Positions 9,686-18,627 of a stretch of DNA of 64,000 nucleotides are shown here, one piece after another (within the stretch, counting starts at the first letter, position 1; each line of letters opens with the position of its first letter). The stretch spans positions 1-64,000 of the forward strand of contig CAVXNH010000053.1 in NCBI GenBank assembly GCA_963762885.1, written 5' to 3'. Under the pieces are notes generated by a model that saw only the letters and a list, made by a program, of their open reading frames with translations, did not search any database and had not been told where the DNA came from. The stretch comes from JASHVB01 sp963762885. GTDB lineage: Bacteria > Pseudomonadota > Alphaproteobacteria > Acetobacterales > Acetobacteraceae. The position numbers and the translations under genes are program-made.

Positions 9686-9858
9686 GCAAGGCGGTTCACA
9701 CACATTTCACCGAGAAGCAGATAAAGCCACGGATTCGCACAGAGAATGTTTAATGCTTCCGAGAACGCACGCGGGAATATTGCCCATGTAGAGATCGTTC
9801 TGTGTGGGAATCCGTGGCTTTATCTGCTTCTCGGTGAAATCTGTGTGAACCGCCTTGC
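9686..9858. repeat. Long imperfect inverted repeat (arms about 58-60 bp)
   Basis: The left arm begins GCAAGGCGGTTCACAC and the right arm ends with its complement GTGTGAACCGCCTTGC. The middle of the arms, CACCGAGAAGCAGATAAAG, is exactly mirrored on the right, with a loop of about 55 bp (9744-9798). It occupies most of the 495-bp gap between the BTAD-type gene and the hydrolase gene, where I see no coding sequence. Confidence 0.9.
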
Positions 9859-10066
9859 TTGCTGCTTTGCCCCCGGTCCTCGCCGAGGCGTTTGGTAATC
9901 CGCCGCGTTGCGGCCGCCCAAATGCGACCGTCCGGTCGGCATCGACAGCTTTTCGCGACTGACAATGCCATGGATGCCGACCACGGCCTGCCACCGGGCG
10001 CTTGACCCCGCGGTCCGCGAGGACGTCAGGCTGCGGCAGATGAGTCACTCCTTGTGCGGGTCGGTA

Positions 10067-10891
10067 TCACCCGTGCCGCTTGATGAACGCCTGCAACATA
10101 GTCAGCGCGCGCTGCGAATTCGGCTTGTCCGGGAAGTTGCGCATGAACGTGTGCTTCTCGCCGGGGAACAGCGTTAGCTCCATCTCGCCGCCGGCCTTGC
10201 GCCAGCCGGCCGCCAGCCGCTCCGCCACCTCGTTCGGCACCCACTCGTCGGCGTCGCCCTGGAACACCCACGCCGGCGGCGTCTCGACCTTTTCCCCACG
10301 CTCCAGAATCAGTGGCGGGCTGCCTTCCGCCATCGCCGCCTCATCGCCCCAGAAACGGTGATGCGCGTCGAGCACCGATGCATTCGCCGCCGCCTTGGCA
10401 AGCCCATAGCGCACCAGCGGACACAGCACGCCCCAGGCGGAAATCACGAACGCCACGCGCGCATCGACATCGGACGCGCCGGCCACCGGCAACGCCGCGT
10501 AGCGTGCATCGAACGGCCGCATCGCCGCGAGCAGTACCTGGTGCCCGCCGCTCGACGTGCCGAACAGGCCGACGCGTTCGGCCCGCGCACCGAACTCCCG
10601 CGCCCGTGATTTGAACCAGCGCACGCCGGCGTTGATGTCCTGCACCGAAGCCGGGTAGCCGGCTTCGGGCGGCATGCGGAAATCCAGCGACAGCGTCATG
10701 ATGCCCTCGGCCGCGAGCGTCTCGGCCAACGGCGCATTGTTGAACCGGTCGCTATTCACCCAGGCGCCGCCATGCACTTCCACGATGGCGGGAAACGGCC
10801 CGTCGCCCGCCGGTCGATAAAGCCGAGCCAGCAGGCCGGGCCGGTACTCGAAATCCTTCACCCGGATATCGGCATCCAATGTGGTCGACAT
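10067..10891 (-). CDS. Alpha/beta hydrolase (esterase/lipase-like)
   Basis: A 274-residue cytoplasmic hydrolase. The oxyanion-hole motif HGGAWV is near residue 47 and the nucleophile elbow is GTSSGG. A late acidic residue (QGDADEWVP) and histidine (PGEKHTFMRNFP) complete the Ser-Asp-His triad. The fold resembles the dienelactone-hydrolase/BD-FAE group that has HGG. The start ATG at 10891 is placed 17 bp after the SnoaL-like gene, so the two form an operon. The substrate is unknown; an ester or lactone is expected from the family. Confidence 0.87.
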   Translation of the reverse strand: MSTTLDADIRVKDFEYRPGLLARLYRPAGDGPFPAIVEVHGGAWVNSDRFNNAPLAETLAAEGIMTLSLDFRMPPEAGYPASVQDINAGVRWFKSRAREFGARAERVGLFGTSSGGHQVLLAAMRPFDARYAALPVAGASDVDARVAFVISAWGVLCPLVRYGLAKAAANASVLDAHHRFWGDEAAMAEGSPPLILERGEKVETPPAWVFQGDADEWVPNEVAERLAAGWRKAGGEMELTLFPGEKHTFMRNFPDKPNSQRALTMLQAFIKRHG

Positions 10892-10908
10892 GATCTTGTG
10901 ACTCCCCT

Positions 10909-11322
10909 TCAGAATTTTCCCTCGCCGATGAAGCGGTCGATCTTGCGATAACGGAACAGCCATCGTCCGTCCTGCTTCACCATGTCGTCGGCATAGCCTC
11001 CGGCCGAGCTGACCTTCGGGCCCGTGTCGCTGTTCTGCGCGACCACCCAGTTGGATTGCACGCGCGCGCTGTCGCCATCGAGTGCGATGACGATGTTGGT
11101 CACCAGGTGCACGCCACGTGGCCGAGGCGCACTGCCGGCGCGCAGGCTGCGCGCATGATCCGCGATTCCCGCCCGGCCGGCGCCCTTGCCGAAATCTGTG
11201 TGCCAGGTGCCATCCTCGGTGAACAGGGCGGCCATCTCGTCGAATCGTCCCGCGTCGAGGTGGAAGCAATAGATCGCCAGGACCTCGCGGATCGCGTCCT
11301 TTTCTTCGAGTGCGGTCGGCAT
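10909..11322 (-). CDS. SnoaL-like / NTF2-fold protein
   Basis: A 137-residue NTF2-like protein: IREVLAIYCFHLDAGRFDEMAALFTEDGTW is the characteristic cone-fold start, followed by GIADHARSL, VTNIVIALDGDSARVQSNW and a C-terminal DGRWLFRYRKIDRF. Members are small polyketide cyclases, dehydratases, isomerases or hydrolases of diverse substrates. It is the first gene of a two-gene operon with the alpha/beta hydrolase, which hints at a shared small-molecule pathway. The catalytic residues cannot be assigned from sequence alone. Confidence 0.85.
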   Translation of the reverse strand: MPTALEEKDAIREVLAIYCFHLDAGRFDEMAALFTEDGTWHTDFGKGAGRAGIADHARSLRAGSAPRPRGVHLVTNIVIALDGDSARVQSNWVVAQNSDTGPKVSSAGGYADDMVKQDGRWLFRYRKIDRFIGEGKF

Positions 11323-11467
11323 TCGGTGGTTCCTCCCCGCTGCTGGGTGAGGGGCAGTCTAGGGGATTTCTGGTGTTCTGATCCAGACGGGTCGATCCTG
11401 GCCAGCCCCGCCGTTGCGAGCGAAGCGAAGGCCGGGGGAAGCAGTCTCCCTCATAAGGCCGCGGCAT

Positions 11468-11595
11468 TATGTAGCAAACGCCACTTGGCCGGCATCCACC
11501 ACAACCACATCGTCATCGCCGCGAAAGCAGGGGACCCGAGCGGCTTGGGTCCCGCTTGCGCGAGGATGACAATTCTTTGTGGCGTTTGCTACATA
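11468..11595. repeat. Inverted repeat with nested palindrome
   Basis: The outer 17-bp arms are TATGTAGCAAACGCCAC (11468-11484) and its exact complement (11579-11595). Inside sits a smaller imperfect hairpin around GGGACCCGAGCGGCTTGGGTCCC. A TTGCGAGCGAAGCGAAGGC motif of the same family as at 3.0 and 16.7 kb precedes it near 11413. It lies in the 355-bp gap between the SnoaL-like gene and the membrane-protein gene. Confidence 0.85.
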
Positions 11596-11677
11596 GCCCG
11601 GTAAGACCGCGCGAACGGAAGCGCCCCGCGCTTCTGGTCAGGCCAACACTCTCACACACCGCGCAACCGTTCGGGCT

Positions 11678-12994
11678 TTATCCGTGCAGCAGCAGCCCGC
11701 TCCGCAGCGCTCCGCCGGCCACCGCAGCCGCAAACACAATACCCACCGCGACTCGTCCGACAACAATTCCATTGAAATCCGGAATGCGGCGTTCGAGGCC
11801 CAGCAATTCACCATGTGCCGCCGCGGCGCGGGTCAGCATCGCGAGCGCCGCCAGCGGTACCAAATTTCGATGCAACAGCAGGCACACGGCAATCGTAACC
11901 GACAGCGCAACGCGCAGCACGCCGCCACCGTTACGCAGATCGCGCAGTACCACGGCGGTCGCGGCGGCGGCGGCGAGGAGTTGCAGGATCGTATCGGCCG
12001 TCATCGGCCGCAGGCGCAGAAGCCCTTGAGCCGCGGCAATGAATGGCTGCGCCCAAGGGTTGTCCGACGCCAGGAACGGCAATGCACATCCGACGGCGAA
12101 CACCACGGCAAACCCGATAAATGCGCCGCGCATGGTACGTGCGTCGGCCCCGATCGCGCTACAGGCCGACAGGCCCAACACCACAGTGGAGCAAAACAGC
12201 ACCCAGCAATCCAACGGCAGGATACCGACCTGCGACGGACCCGGATCCGCCGCACCGGCATACGCGACGCTGTTGCCGAACAGGTCGCCTCCGGCACCCT
12301 GCGCATGCCACGCCCACACGGCCGGCGCAGCGAGGATCAACGCGCAGGCGCCACCGATCAACCAGGCCCGCGCCACGGACACGCCGTCCCGCATCAACAT
12401 CACGGATGCCCCGGCGAGTCCGGCGACACCCCACAGCGCTACCGCGGAGTTGGCGTCGAACGCCGCACCAAGCAGGCCGACCGCCACGCCGAGCGAACCA
12501 TCGACCGCGCATGCCAGCGATAACACCACCAGTGCGATGGCAATCTGCGCCGCGCTGAAATCCCCGCCGAACAGCGGCTCGCGCGAGAGCACGGTGTGGC
12601 CGCTGACCAACCAGGTCACGCCGATCAGCAATGCGCCAGCCGCGAGCCCTGCCTTATCCATCGCGACAAGCCGCGCGACGATCCGCAGCAGGGCGAGGCA
12701 CACGACGAATGCTGCGATCAAGGACGCGGCAACGAACAGCCCGTGCAGATCCGCGTCGATGCCAGCCCGCAACGCCGGGGGCCAGGCGAAACCGGCAATC
12801 CGATGCAAATTTTGGTAGAAAATACTCTGCGATTGCGCGGGATCGTCAAGCGCCGAAGGGACGCTGTAGATCCCCGTGCCGCCATCGAGTCGGAAGCCCG
12901 CGGTCAGCAGCAACAGCAACGCTGCCGCAATAGCAGCGACGACCGGCCGTTTCATTCCGGGCACGGCCATACGCGGTGCCGTCCGCTGCACCAC
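11678..12994 (-). CDS. Polytopic membrane protein of unknown function
   Basis: A 438-residue protein with about ten to twelve hydrophobic segments, the first at VVAAIAAALLLLLTAGFRL. A periplasmic-looking stretch (YSVPSALDDPAQSQSIFYQNLHRI) follows, then repeated Ala/Leu/Val-rich helices. No catalytic or transport signature that I recognise is present. The size and spacing resemble uncharacterised glycosyltransferase-C-like or DUF membrane proteins, but I cannot name the family. The start could be the Met at position 14, MKRPVVAAIA, which gives a better positively charged lead. The gene diverges from the ATP-grasp operon that begins about 130 bp away. Confidence 0.75.
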   Translation of the reverse strand: MVQRTAPRMAVPGMKRPVVAAIAAALLLLLTAGFRLDGGTGIYSVPSALDDPAQSQSIFYQNLHRIAGFAWPPALRAGIDADLHGLFVAASLIAAFVVCLALLRIVARLVAMDKAGLAAGALLIGVTWLVSGHTVLSREPLFGGDFSAAQIAIALVVLSLACAVDGSLGVAVGLLGAAFDANSAVALWGVAGLAGASVMLMRDGVSVARAWLIGGACALILAAPAVWAWHAQGAGGDLFGNSVAYAGAADPGPSQVGILPLDCWVLFCSTVVLGLSACSAIGADARTMRGAFIGFAVVFAVGCALPFLASDNPWAQPFIAAAQGLLRLRPMTADTILQLLAAAAATAVVLRDLRNGGGVLRVALSVTIAVCLLLHRNLVPLAALAMLTRAAAAHGELLGLERRIPDFNGIVVGRVAVGIVFAAAVAGGALRSGLLLHG

Positions 12995-13121
12995 GACGCC
13001 GGCTGCCAGTTCCCAACCACCCGCAGCCTCGGTACGGCCCCGCCATGAGACGAACTCCTCCCAGAGTTCGTGCGTTCCCGACTAACGATTTAGCCATGCG
13101 GCAGGGCAGCGCAGGCTCACG

Positions 13122-15791
13122 ATGGCGCGCGCAGAAGGGCCGTCGCGCAATGGTGTTCGCGGCACGCCAAACCGGATCGGTATGCGAATTTCGATCGACC
13201 TGCCCAACAGCGGACTTGCGACGGCCAGCGCAACGGGACAGCCTCCCCCCATGGCACTGGACGAAATGGTCGACGGCAAAGGGGGCCTCCGCCCGCATTG
13301 GCGGAGTTTACTCGGCGTTCTGACGGGTCTTGGCCGCGCGACGCTCGTCGAGCGGGCGCAGCGCCTGGAGCGCATCGCGACAGAGGAGGGGGTGTCCAAC
13401 CTGCTGCCCGGCGCCCCTCCGGACCCATGGCGCTTCGACCCAATCCCGGTGCTGCTGCCGCAGGCCGAGTTCCTCCGCCTGGCTTCCGGCCTGGCCCAGC
13501 GCGCGCGTTTGCTGGATGCCGTGCTGGGCGATCTGTACGGCCCTCAGCGCCTCTTGGCCGAGGGGGTCCTGCCCCCTGCCCTGGTGTTCGGCAATCCCGG
13601 CTTCCTGCGCCCCTGCCGGACCACGTCCGGGAACCCCCCGGCGCCAGGCCCCTCCGGTCAGTCGCGGTCCGGGTTGCTGCAGTTCTACGCCGCCGACCTG
13701 GTGCGCGATCCCAGCGGCGCGTGGCGCGTTCTGGCCGACCGCACCGGCTGGCCCAACGGCCTCGCGCACGCGCTGGAAAACCGCCGCCGCCTCGGCCGCA
13801 TCCTCCCCGAAATCTTCGCCTCCCACCTGCTCTGCCCGCTAGAGCATTTCACCGGGCTATGGCAGGACGCGTTGCAGCGGCTGGTGCCGCCGGCCGACGG
13901 CGACCCGGGCGGCGTGGCGCTGCTGACTCCCGGGCACGCCGATTCGGACTGGTTCGGTCACGTCCTGCTGGCACGCGAGCTGAACTGCGCATTGGTCGAA
14001 TGCGGCGACCTCACCGTGCGCGGCGGCCGGCTTTACCTGAAAACGCTGCGCGGCTTGCAGCCGATCGGCGTCCTGCTGCGCGGCGAGCGCGGCAATCGCC
14101 TCGACCCGCTGGAACTGGCGCCCGACGCGGCGGGTGTAACCGGTTTGCTGGAAGCCGCCCGCGACGGCGGCGTGCGTATCGTCAACTACCCCGGCACCGG
14201 GCTTGTGGAGGCCCCTGCCCTCACCGCCTTCATGCCGGCGCTGGCTCGCCACCTGCTGGGCGAGGACCTGGAGCTCCCCGGGGTCGAAACCCGTTGGCTG
14301 GACGACACTGCGCCGGGCGGGCCGACGGCGCGCGATGCCGTGCTGCGCAATCCTGGCGCCTGGCTGCTGCGCCAGGCGCTCGATGGCGCGGCACCGCCGC
14401 TGACGCCCGCTACGATGCCAGCGCAATCGTTGCAGGGCCTGCTGACGCGGATCGCCGAGGCGCCTGGAAAGTACGTGGCGCGGACGCCGATCGCAGCGTC
14501 GGCCGCTCCCTGCCTCGACGACGGCCAACTGGTGCCGCGCCCGCTCATCATCCGACTGTTCCTGGCCTATGCCGATGGCGCCTGGCACGCCATGCAAGGC
14601 GGCATCGGCTGCGCCTTGACGGACGGTGTCGCGGCCTGGCCGGTGGCCGCGCCGGGGCTGGCCAAGGACGTCTGGGTGCTGGCGCAGGACCCGATGGACA
14701 TCACCGGGCCGCCGGCGCAACGGGTGGCGACACTGGCGATCCGCCGCACCGCCGGTGACCTGCCCAGCCGGGCGGCCGACAATTTCTATTGGCTGGGCCG
14801 CTACCTGGAACGCCTGGAAGGCGCCGCTCGCCTGCTGCGCGCCGCGTTGATCCGGTTGGCCCGGCCATCCCCCGCCCCGCATGAACTGGCCGAGTTGCAG
14901 GTGCTAACGGCCTGCCTGACCCAGGCCGGCGTGCTCAATGCCGAAACCGTCGCTGGCCTGAGCGCAACCAGGCTCTCCGAGGCGCTGCTGCGTGCCGCCG
15001 CGCCGTGGGGCGCCATCCATGCGATGATCGGCCGGGTGTCGCGCATGACCGGCCTGCTGCGCGACCGCGTCACCGGCGAGATGCACGCGGTGATGGCGCG
15101 CGGTCTGCGTGACCTGGAGGATGCGCTGGAGCAAATCGACCCGCGTGAGGACGGCAAGGCGGTGGACGCCGCCGCCTCGGCGATGTCGCAGGTGCTGGTC
15201 TTCGCCGCGACCGTCGCCGGGCTGGCGGCGGAAAACATGGTTCGGGGTGGCGGCCGGCTGTTCCTGGACCTCGGCCGGCGGGTGGAACGCGCGCAGGCCA
15301 TCGCTGACGAGTTGGCGTGTGCGCTGGAACTGCCAGGCGCCGATACCCAGCCGGCGCTGGTGGAACATGGCCTGCGGCTTGCGCTGGAACTCCGCGATTC
15401 GGTCATCACCTACCGCAGCCGCTACTCGGGCGTGCTGCAGGCGGCCCCGGCGCTGGACCTGATGCTGACAGACCCCGGCAACCCGCGCGGCCTGGCGTTC
15501 CAGCTTGTCACCGCCGGCACGCTGTTGAATGAAATCGCCGGCACGCAGGACGCCACGCTGGCCGGCATCGCCACGACACTGCTGGCGACGTCGGAAGCCA
15601 TGGTGCAGGGCGTGGCGGCGGCGCAGGACCAGGCGCGCGCCGCAACGCTGTTGCCGACGCGGTTGCGGGACTTGCGCGACGAGGTGGCCGGCCTGTCCAA
15701 CCGCGTGTCGCGGCGTTACTTTGCCCTGCTACCGACTGCGCGAAGCGTCGGGATCGAAGGCGAGGCACCGGCACGGTTGGGGGCAGCGTGA
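13122..15791 (+). CDS. Fused circularly permuted ATP-grasp and alpha-E domain protein
   Basis: An 889-residue fusion. Residues roughly 60-520 are a circularly permuted ATP-grasp domain (formerly DUF404/DUF407), with QRARLLDAVLGDLYGPQRLL and DRTGWPNGLAHALENRRRL. From about 545 the alpha-E domain (DUF403) begins with PSRAADNFYWLGRYLERLEG and runs to the end. In many bacteria these are two adjacent genes. The neighbourhood with transglutaminase-like proteases has been predicted to carry out a peptide ligation or modification pathway, but the product is unknown. The start is uncertain: ATG at 13122, 13182 and 13251 are all in frame and the first conserved residues appear after about 13270. The stop overlaps the next start by 4 bp. 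Confidence 0.88.
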   Translation: MARAEGPSRNGVRGTPNRIGMRISIDLPNSGLATASATGQPPPMALDEMVDGKGGLRPHWRSLLGVLTGLGRATLVERAQRLERIATEEGVSNLLPGAPPDPWRFDPIPVLLPQAEFLRLASGLAQRARLLDAVLGDLYGPQRLLAEGVLPPALVFGNPGFLRPCRTTSGNPPAPGPSGQSRSGLLQFYAADLVRDPSGAWRVLADRTGWPNGLAHALENRRRLGRILPEIFASHLLCPLEHFTGLWQDALQRLVPPADGDPGGVALLTPGHADSDWFGHVLLARELNCALVECGDLTVRGGRLYLKTLRGLQPIGVLLRGERGNRLDPLELAPDAAGVTGLLEAARDGGVRIVNYPGTGLVEAPALTAFMPALARHLLGEDLELPGVETRWLDDTAPGGPTARDAVLRNPGAWLLRQALDGAAPPLTPATMPAQSLQGLLTRIAEAPGKYVARTPIAASAAPCLDDGQLVPRPLIIRLFLAYADGAWHAMQGGIGCALTDGVAAWPVAAPGLAKDVWVLAQDPMDITGPPAQRVATLAIRRTAGDLPSRAADNFYWLGRYLERLEGAARLLRAALIRLARPSPAPHELAELQVLTACLTQAGVLNAETVAGLSATRLSEALLRAAAPWGAIHAMIGRVSRMTGLLRDRVTGEMHAVMARGLRDLEDALEQIDPREDGKAVDAAASAMSQVLVFAATVAGLAAENMVRGGGRLFLDLGRRVERAQAIADELACALELPGADTQPALVEHGLRLALELRDSVITYRSRYSGVLQAAPALDLMLTDPGNPRGLAFQLVTAGTLLNEIAGTQDATLAGIATTLLATSEAMVQGVAAAQDQARAATLLPTRLRDLRDEVAGLSNRVSRRYFALLPTARSVGIEGEAPARLGAA

Positions 15792-16672
15792 TCTACCGGG
15801 TGCATCACGTCACCAGCTACGACTACGAGACGGCGGTCGTGCTCTCCGCCCACCTCGCGCATCTGCTGCCGCGCGCACTGCCCTACCAGCAGGTGCTGTC
15901 GACAAGGCTGCACGCGGAACCCGCGGCGTCCTGGCGGCGCGACGGGATCGACCATTTCGGCAACGCGGTCACCTGGCTGTTCCTCGACGTGGCGCATCCC
16001 GCCTTCGAGGTCACCGCCGAGGCGGTCGTCGATGTCAGCTTCCCCGATCCGCCGCTGGCGGAGGCGACCTGGTCCTGGGAGCAGGTCCACGCCACCGCAC
16101 GTCGGGGCGGCCCGCCGGCTTGGCAGGCGGCAGAGTTCCTCTTCGACAGTCCGCTGGCTCCGGCTGACGCGGAGGCCGCCGCCTACGCCGCCCCCAGTTT
16201 TCCACCCGGCCGTCCGGCATTGGCTGGCCTGTTGGAACTGAACACGCGCATCTACCGGGAATTCACCTTCCGGGCCGGCGTGACCACGACCGCCACGACG
16301 ATCCACGAGGTGCTGACCCGCCGGCAGGGCGTCTGCCAGGACTTTGCCCACCTGATGATCAGTGCGCTGCGCGGGCTGGGCCTGCCGGCCCGCTATGTGT
16401 CCGGCTACATCCGCACCAAACCGCCGCCCGGCGGCAAGCGCCGGTTGGGCGCCGACCAGTCGCACGCCTGGGTGGGTTGCTGGCTCGGGCCGGAACATGG
16501 CTGGGTCGATCTCGATCCGACCAACAACCTGGTGGTGAAGGAAGAGCATGTGGTGCTCGGCTGGGGCCGCGACTTTCGCGACGTGACGCCGCTGCGAGGC
16601 GTGATCCTGGGCGGTTCGGAACATGAACTATCGGTGCGCGTGGAGTTGGAACCGGTGACGGCGGGAACCTGA
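15788..16672 (+). CDS. Bacterial transglutaminase-like cysteine protease-family protein (first copy)
   Basis: This encodes 294 residues from a GTG that overlaps the previous TGA (GTGA), so it is translationally coupled. The N-terminal beta domain (YRVHHVTSYDYETAV) is typical of the transglutaminase_N/core pair. The catalytic triad is visible as Cys in RRQGVCQDFAH, His in DQSHAWVGCWL, and Asp in WVDLDPTNN. These proteins are thought to act as peptidases or peptide amidases rather than cross-linking enzymes. Together with the ATP-grasp/alpha-E fusion it suggests an ATP-dependent peptide modification and cleavage system. A related second copy follows. Confidence 0.9.
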   Translation: MIYRVHHVTSYDYETAVVLSAHLAHLLPRALPYQQVLSTRLHAEPAASWRRDGIDHFGNAVTWLFLDVAHPAFEVTAEAVVDVSFPDPPLAEATWSWEQVHATARRGGPPAWQAAEFLFDSPLAPADAEAAAYAAPSFPPGRPALAGLLELNTRIYREFTFRAGVTTTATTIHEVLTRRQGVCQDFAHLMISALRGLGLPARYVSGYIRTKPPPGGKRRLGADQSHAWVGCWLGPEHGWVDLDPTNNLVVKEEHVVLGWGRDFRDVTPLRGVILGGSEHELSVRVELEPVTAGT

Positions 16673-16719
16673 ACGCCTGCACCGGCGTTTTGCCCCGCCT
16701 GTCGCCGCGCGGCACGTCA

Positions 16720-16819
16720 TTGCGAAGAGCGTTGCGGTGAAGCAGTCTCCGTTCTGAAGCAACTCGGGAAGCCGACCGCTTCCCAGGCAGGGAATTGCCC
16801 GTCGCTACGCCCTTCGCAA
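16720..16819. repeat. Degenerate intergenic palindrome
   Basis: TTGCGAAG near 16720 is mirrored by CTTCGCAA near 16812, with GAAGCAGTCTCC and GGGAATTGCCCG in between. It is similar to repeats at 3.0 and 11.4 kb and fills the gap between the two transglutaminase-like genes. Confidence 0.5.
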
Positions 16820-16859
16820 AGCCGTCGGCGCGTTGGCCAACCCGCACTGGAAGCACCGC

Positions 16860-17747
16860 ATGAGCATCCTCTCCCTTCTGCATCGTACGCATTATCGCTA
16901 CGCCAATCCGGTTCAGTTCGGCGAGCACCGCATGATGATGCGGCCCCGCGACAGCCACGACCTGCGCCTGATCGACACCGGCCTGACCATCTCGCCGTCA
17001 GCGCAGGTGCGCTGGATGTTCGACGTGTTCGGCAACTCCATCGCGATGGCGAAGTTTTGCGAGCCCGGGCAGGAGCTGCTGGTCGAATCGAGAATCAGGT
17101 TCGAGCATTACCCGCTGCCGATGCTGGACGTGACGCTGGAGGAGTTCGCCCGCGTCTATCCGTTCAGCTACGACGCCGAGCAAATCCCCGATCTCGGGCG
17201 CACCGCCGAGCGCCACTACCCCGATCCCGACCACAAGATCGATGCCTGGGCACGCCGTTTTCTGGAAGCCGAGAACGGCCACGACACGATGGCGTTGCTG
17301 GTGGCAATGACCGAGGCGATCAAGTCGGAGTTCACCTATAACCCGCGCGACGAAATGGGCACCCAGGACCCGCTGGTGACGCTGGAGAATGCATCCGGCA
17401 CCTGCCGCGACTATGCGCTGTTCATGATGGAAGCGGCGCGGAGCCTGGGTTTCGCGGCACGCTTCGTCTCCGGATATCTGTACGACGAGAGCCTGACGGA
17501 GGGCGGCGCGAACACCCTTGTGGGCAGCGGCGTCACGCATGCCTGGGTGCAGATCTATCTGCCCGGCGCCGGTTGGCTGGAGTTCGATCCGACCAACGCC
17601 CTGGTGGGTGGCCAGAACCTGATCCGCATCGCGGTGACCCGCGATCCGAAGCAGGCCATCCCGTTGGCGGGCTCGTTCACCGGCAAGCCCGGCGACTTCC
17701 TCGGTATGGACGTGCAAGTAGAAATCACGGTGGACACCCCCAACTAA
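16860..17747 (+). CDS. Bacterial transglutaminase-like cysteine protease-family protein (second copy)
   Basis: A 295-residue paralogue of the preceding protein, starting at ATG 16860 (MSILSLLHRTHYRY). The triad is Cys in NASGTCRDYALFMMEA, His in GVTHAWVQIYL and Asp in WLEFDPTN. It differs clearly from the first copy in the N-terminal domain and C-terminal tail (FLGMDVQVEITVD), so the two probably have distinct substrates. The same pair of transglutaminase-like proteins with ATP-grasp and alpha-E proteins recurs in proteobacteria. The 187-bp gap after the first copy holds a palindrome, so the two may be partly uncoupled in expression. Confidence 0.9.
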   Translation: MSILSLLHRTHYRYANPVQFGEHRMMMRPRDSHDLRLIDTGLTISPSAQVRWMFDVFGNSIAMAKFCEPGQELLVESRIRFEHYPLPMLDVTLEEFARVYPFSYDAEQIPDLGRTAERHYPDPDHKIDAWARRFLEAENGHDTMALLVAMTEAIKSEFTYNPRDEMGTQDPLVTLENASGTCRDYALFMMEAARSLGFAARFVSGYLYDESLTEGGANTLVGSGVTHAWVQIYLPGAGWLEFDPTNALVGGQNLIRIAVTRDPKQAIPLAGSFTGKPGDFLGMDVQVEITVDTPN

Positions 17748-17748
17748 A

Positions 17749-17836
17749 CCTCTCCCGCAGGAACGAAAACCTCTCCCGCGGGAGCGGGAGAGGTCGAGAC
17801 GCGAAGCGGCGAGGGTGAGGGAGATCGGGTCGGCAC
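17749..17836. repeat. REP-like repeat with GATCGGGTCGGCA end
   Basis: It contains CTCTCCCGCGGGAGCGGGAGAG, then GAGGGTGAGGGAGATCGGGTCGGCA. The second part equals one arm of the palindrome at 29.34-29.40 kb, and the CTCTCCCGC part recurs near 5.1 and 29.4 kb. It lies directly after the second transglutaminase-like gene and could act as a terminator or mRNA-stabilising hairpin. Confidence 0.75.
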
Positions 17837-17925
17837 ACTATAATTCCGTGCCCCGTCCCCGCTGCCCCCCGCAACACGTCGACGCCGGAATTTCAAACCA
17901 ACCGCAGCCCATCTACACTCGCCAA

Positions 17926-18480
17926 ATGCCAGTCCAGGTCATCGTCCTCAACGGTGCTTCCAGCGCGGGCAAATCGAGCATCGCGCGTTGCCTGCAATCC
18001 TTGCTGCCCGATCCCTGGCTGACCCTGGGCGTCGACACCTTGCTCACTGCCATACCCCCCGCGTTGCTGGAGTCAGAGGACGGCGTGGTGTTCGCCCCGA
18101 ACGGACAGATCACAGTCGGTCCGGCGCTACGAAGATTGGACGCAGCCTGGTCGAAGGGAATCGCCACCATGGCGCGCGCCGGTGCCGGCGTCATCCTGGA
18201 CGTGGTGTTCCTGCAAGGAGCCGCGGCACAGCAACGCTGGCAGAGTGTTTTCGCGGACCTCGAGGTCCTGTGGGTCGGCGTGCGGTGCGATCCGCTGGTG
18301 GCAACGGCGCGCGAGGCGGCACGCGGCGACCGGGTGACAGGCATGGCCGCCTTGCAGACAGGCCTGGTGCATCAAGGCGTGGTCTATGACATGGAAGTCG
18401 ATACGACACACACCGCTCCGGAAGTCTGTGCGCAACTGATCGTGGATCGTCTTGCCACGCGAGGTGACCCGACAGATTGA
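17926..18480 (+). CDS. Chloramphenicol phosphotransferase-like P-loop kinase
   Basis: A 184-residue P-loop protein starting at ATG 17926 (MPVQVIVLNGASSAGKSS). The Walker A GASSAGKSS is followed by the acidic LGVDTLLTAIPPALL, as in the CPT-like family, and by an Arg-rich lid region (CDPLVATAREAARGDRVTGMA). Streptomyces CPT phosphorylates chloramphenicol on the primary hydroxyl, but most family members in other bacteria have unknown acceptors, so resistance should not be assumed. It stands alone between a REP repeat and the group II intron. Confidence 0.85.
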   Translation: MPVQVIVLNGASSAGKSSIARCLQSLLPDPWLTLGVDTLLTAIPPALLESEDGVVFAPNGQITVGPALRRLDAAWSKGIATMARAGAGVILDVVFLQGAAAQQRWQSVFADLEVLWVGVRCDPLVATAREAARGDRVTGMAALQTGLVHQGVVYDMEVDTTHTAPEVCAQLIVDRLATRGDPTD

Positions 18481-18627
18481 TCGAGCAGAAAAGGCGACAG
18501 TGACCCGCATTGCGCGAGCGAATATGGCGTGCCGGATCGCTCCTGCGTGCCTGAGCGCGCACCAACACGGATGGGCCGTCCCGTCATCCACCCGAGGCTT
18601 TCCGTTATTCCACGTGGCATATTCGTG

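Noticed and set aside
17926..18480. Calling the CPT-like kinase a chloramphenicol resistance gene
   Set aside because: Only the P-loop and family features are visible; acceptor specificity cannot be deduced and most homologues are not resistance factors.
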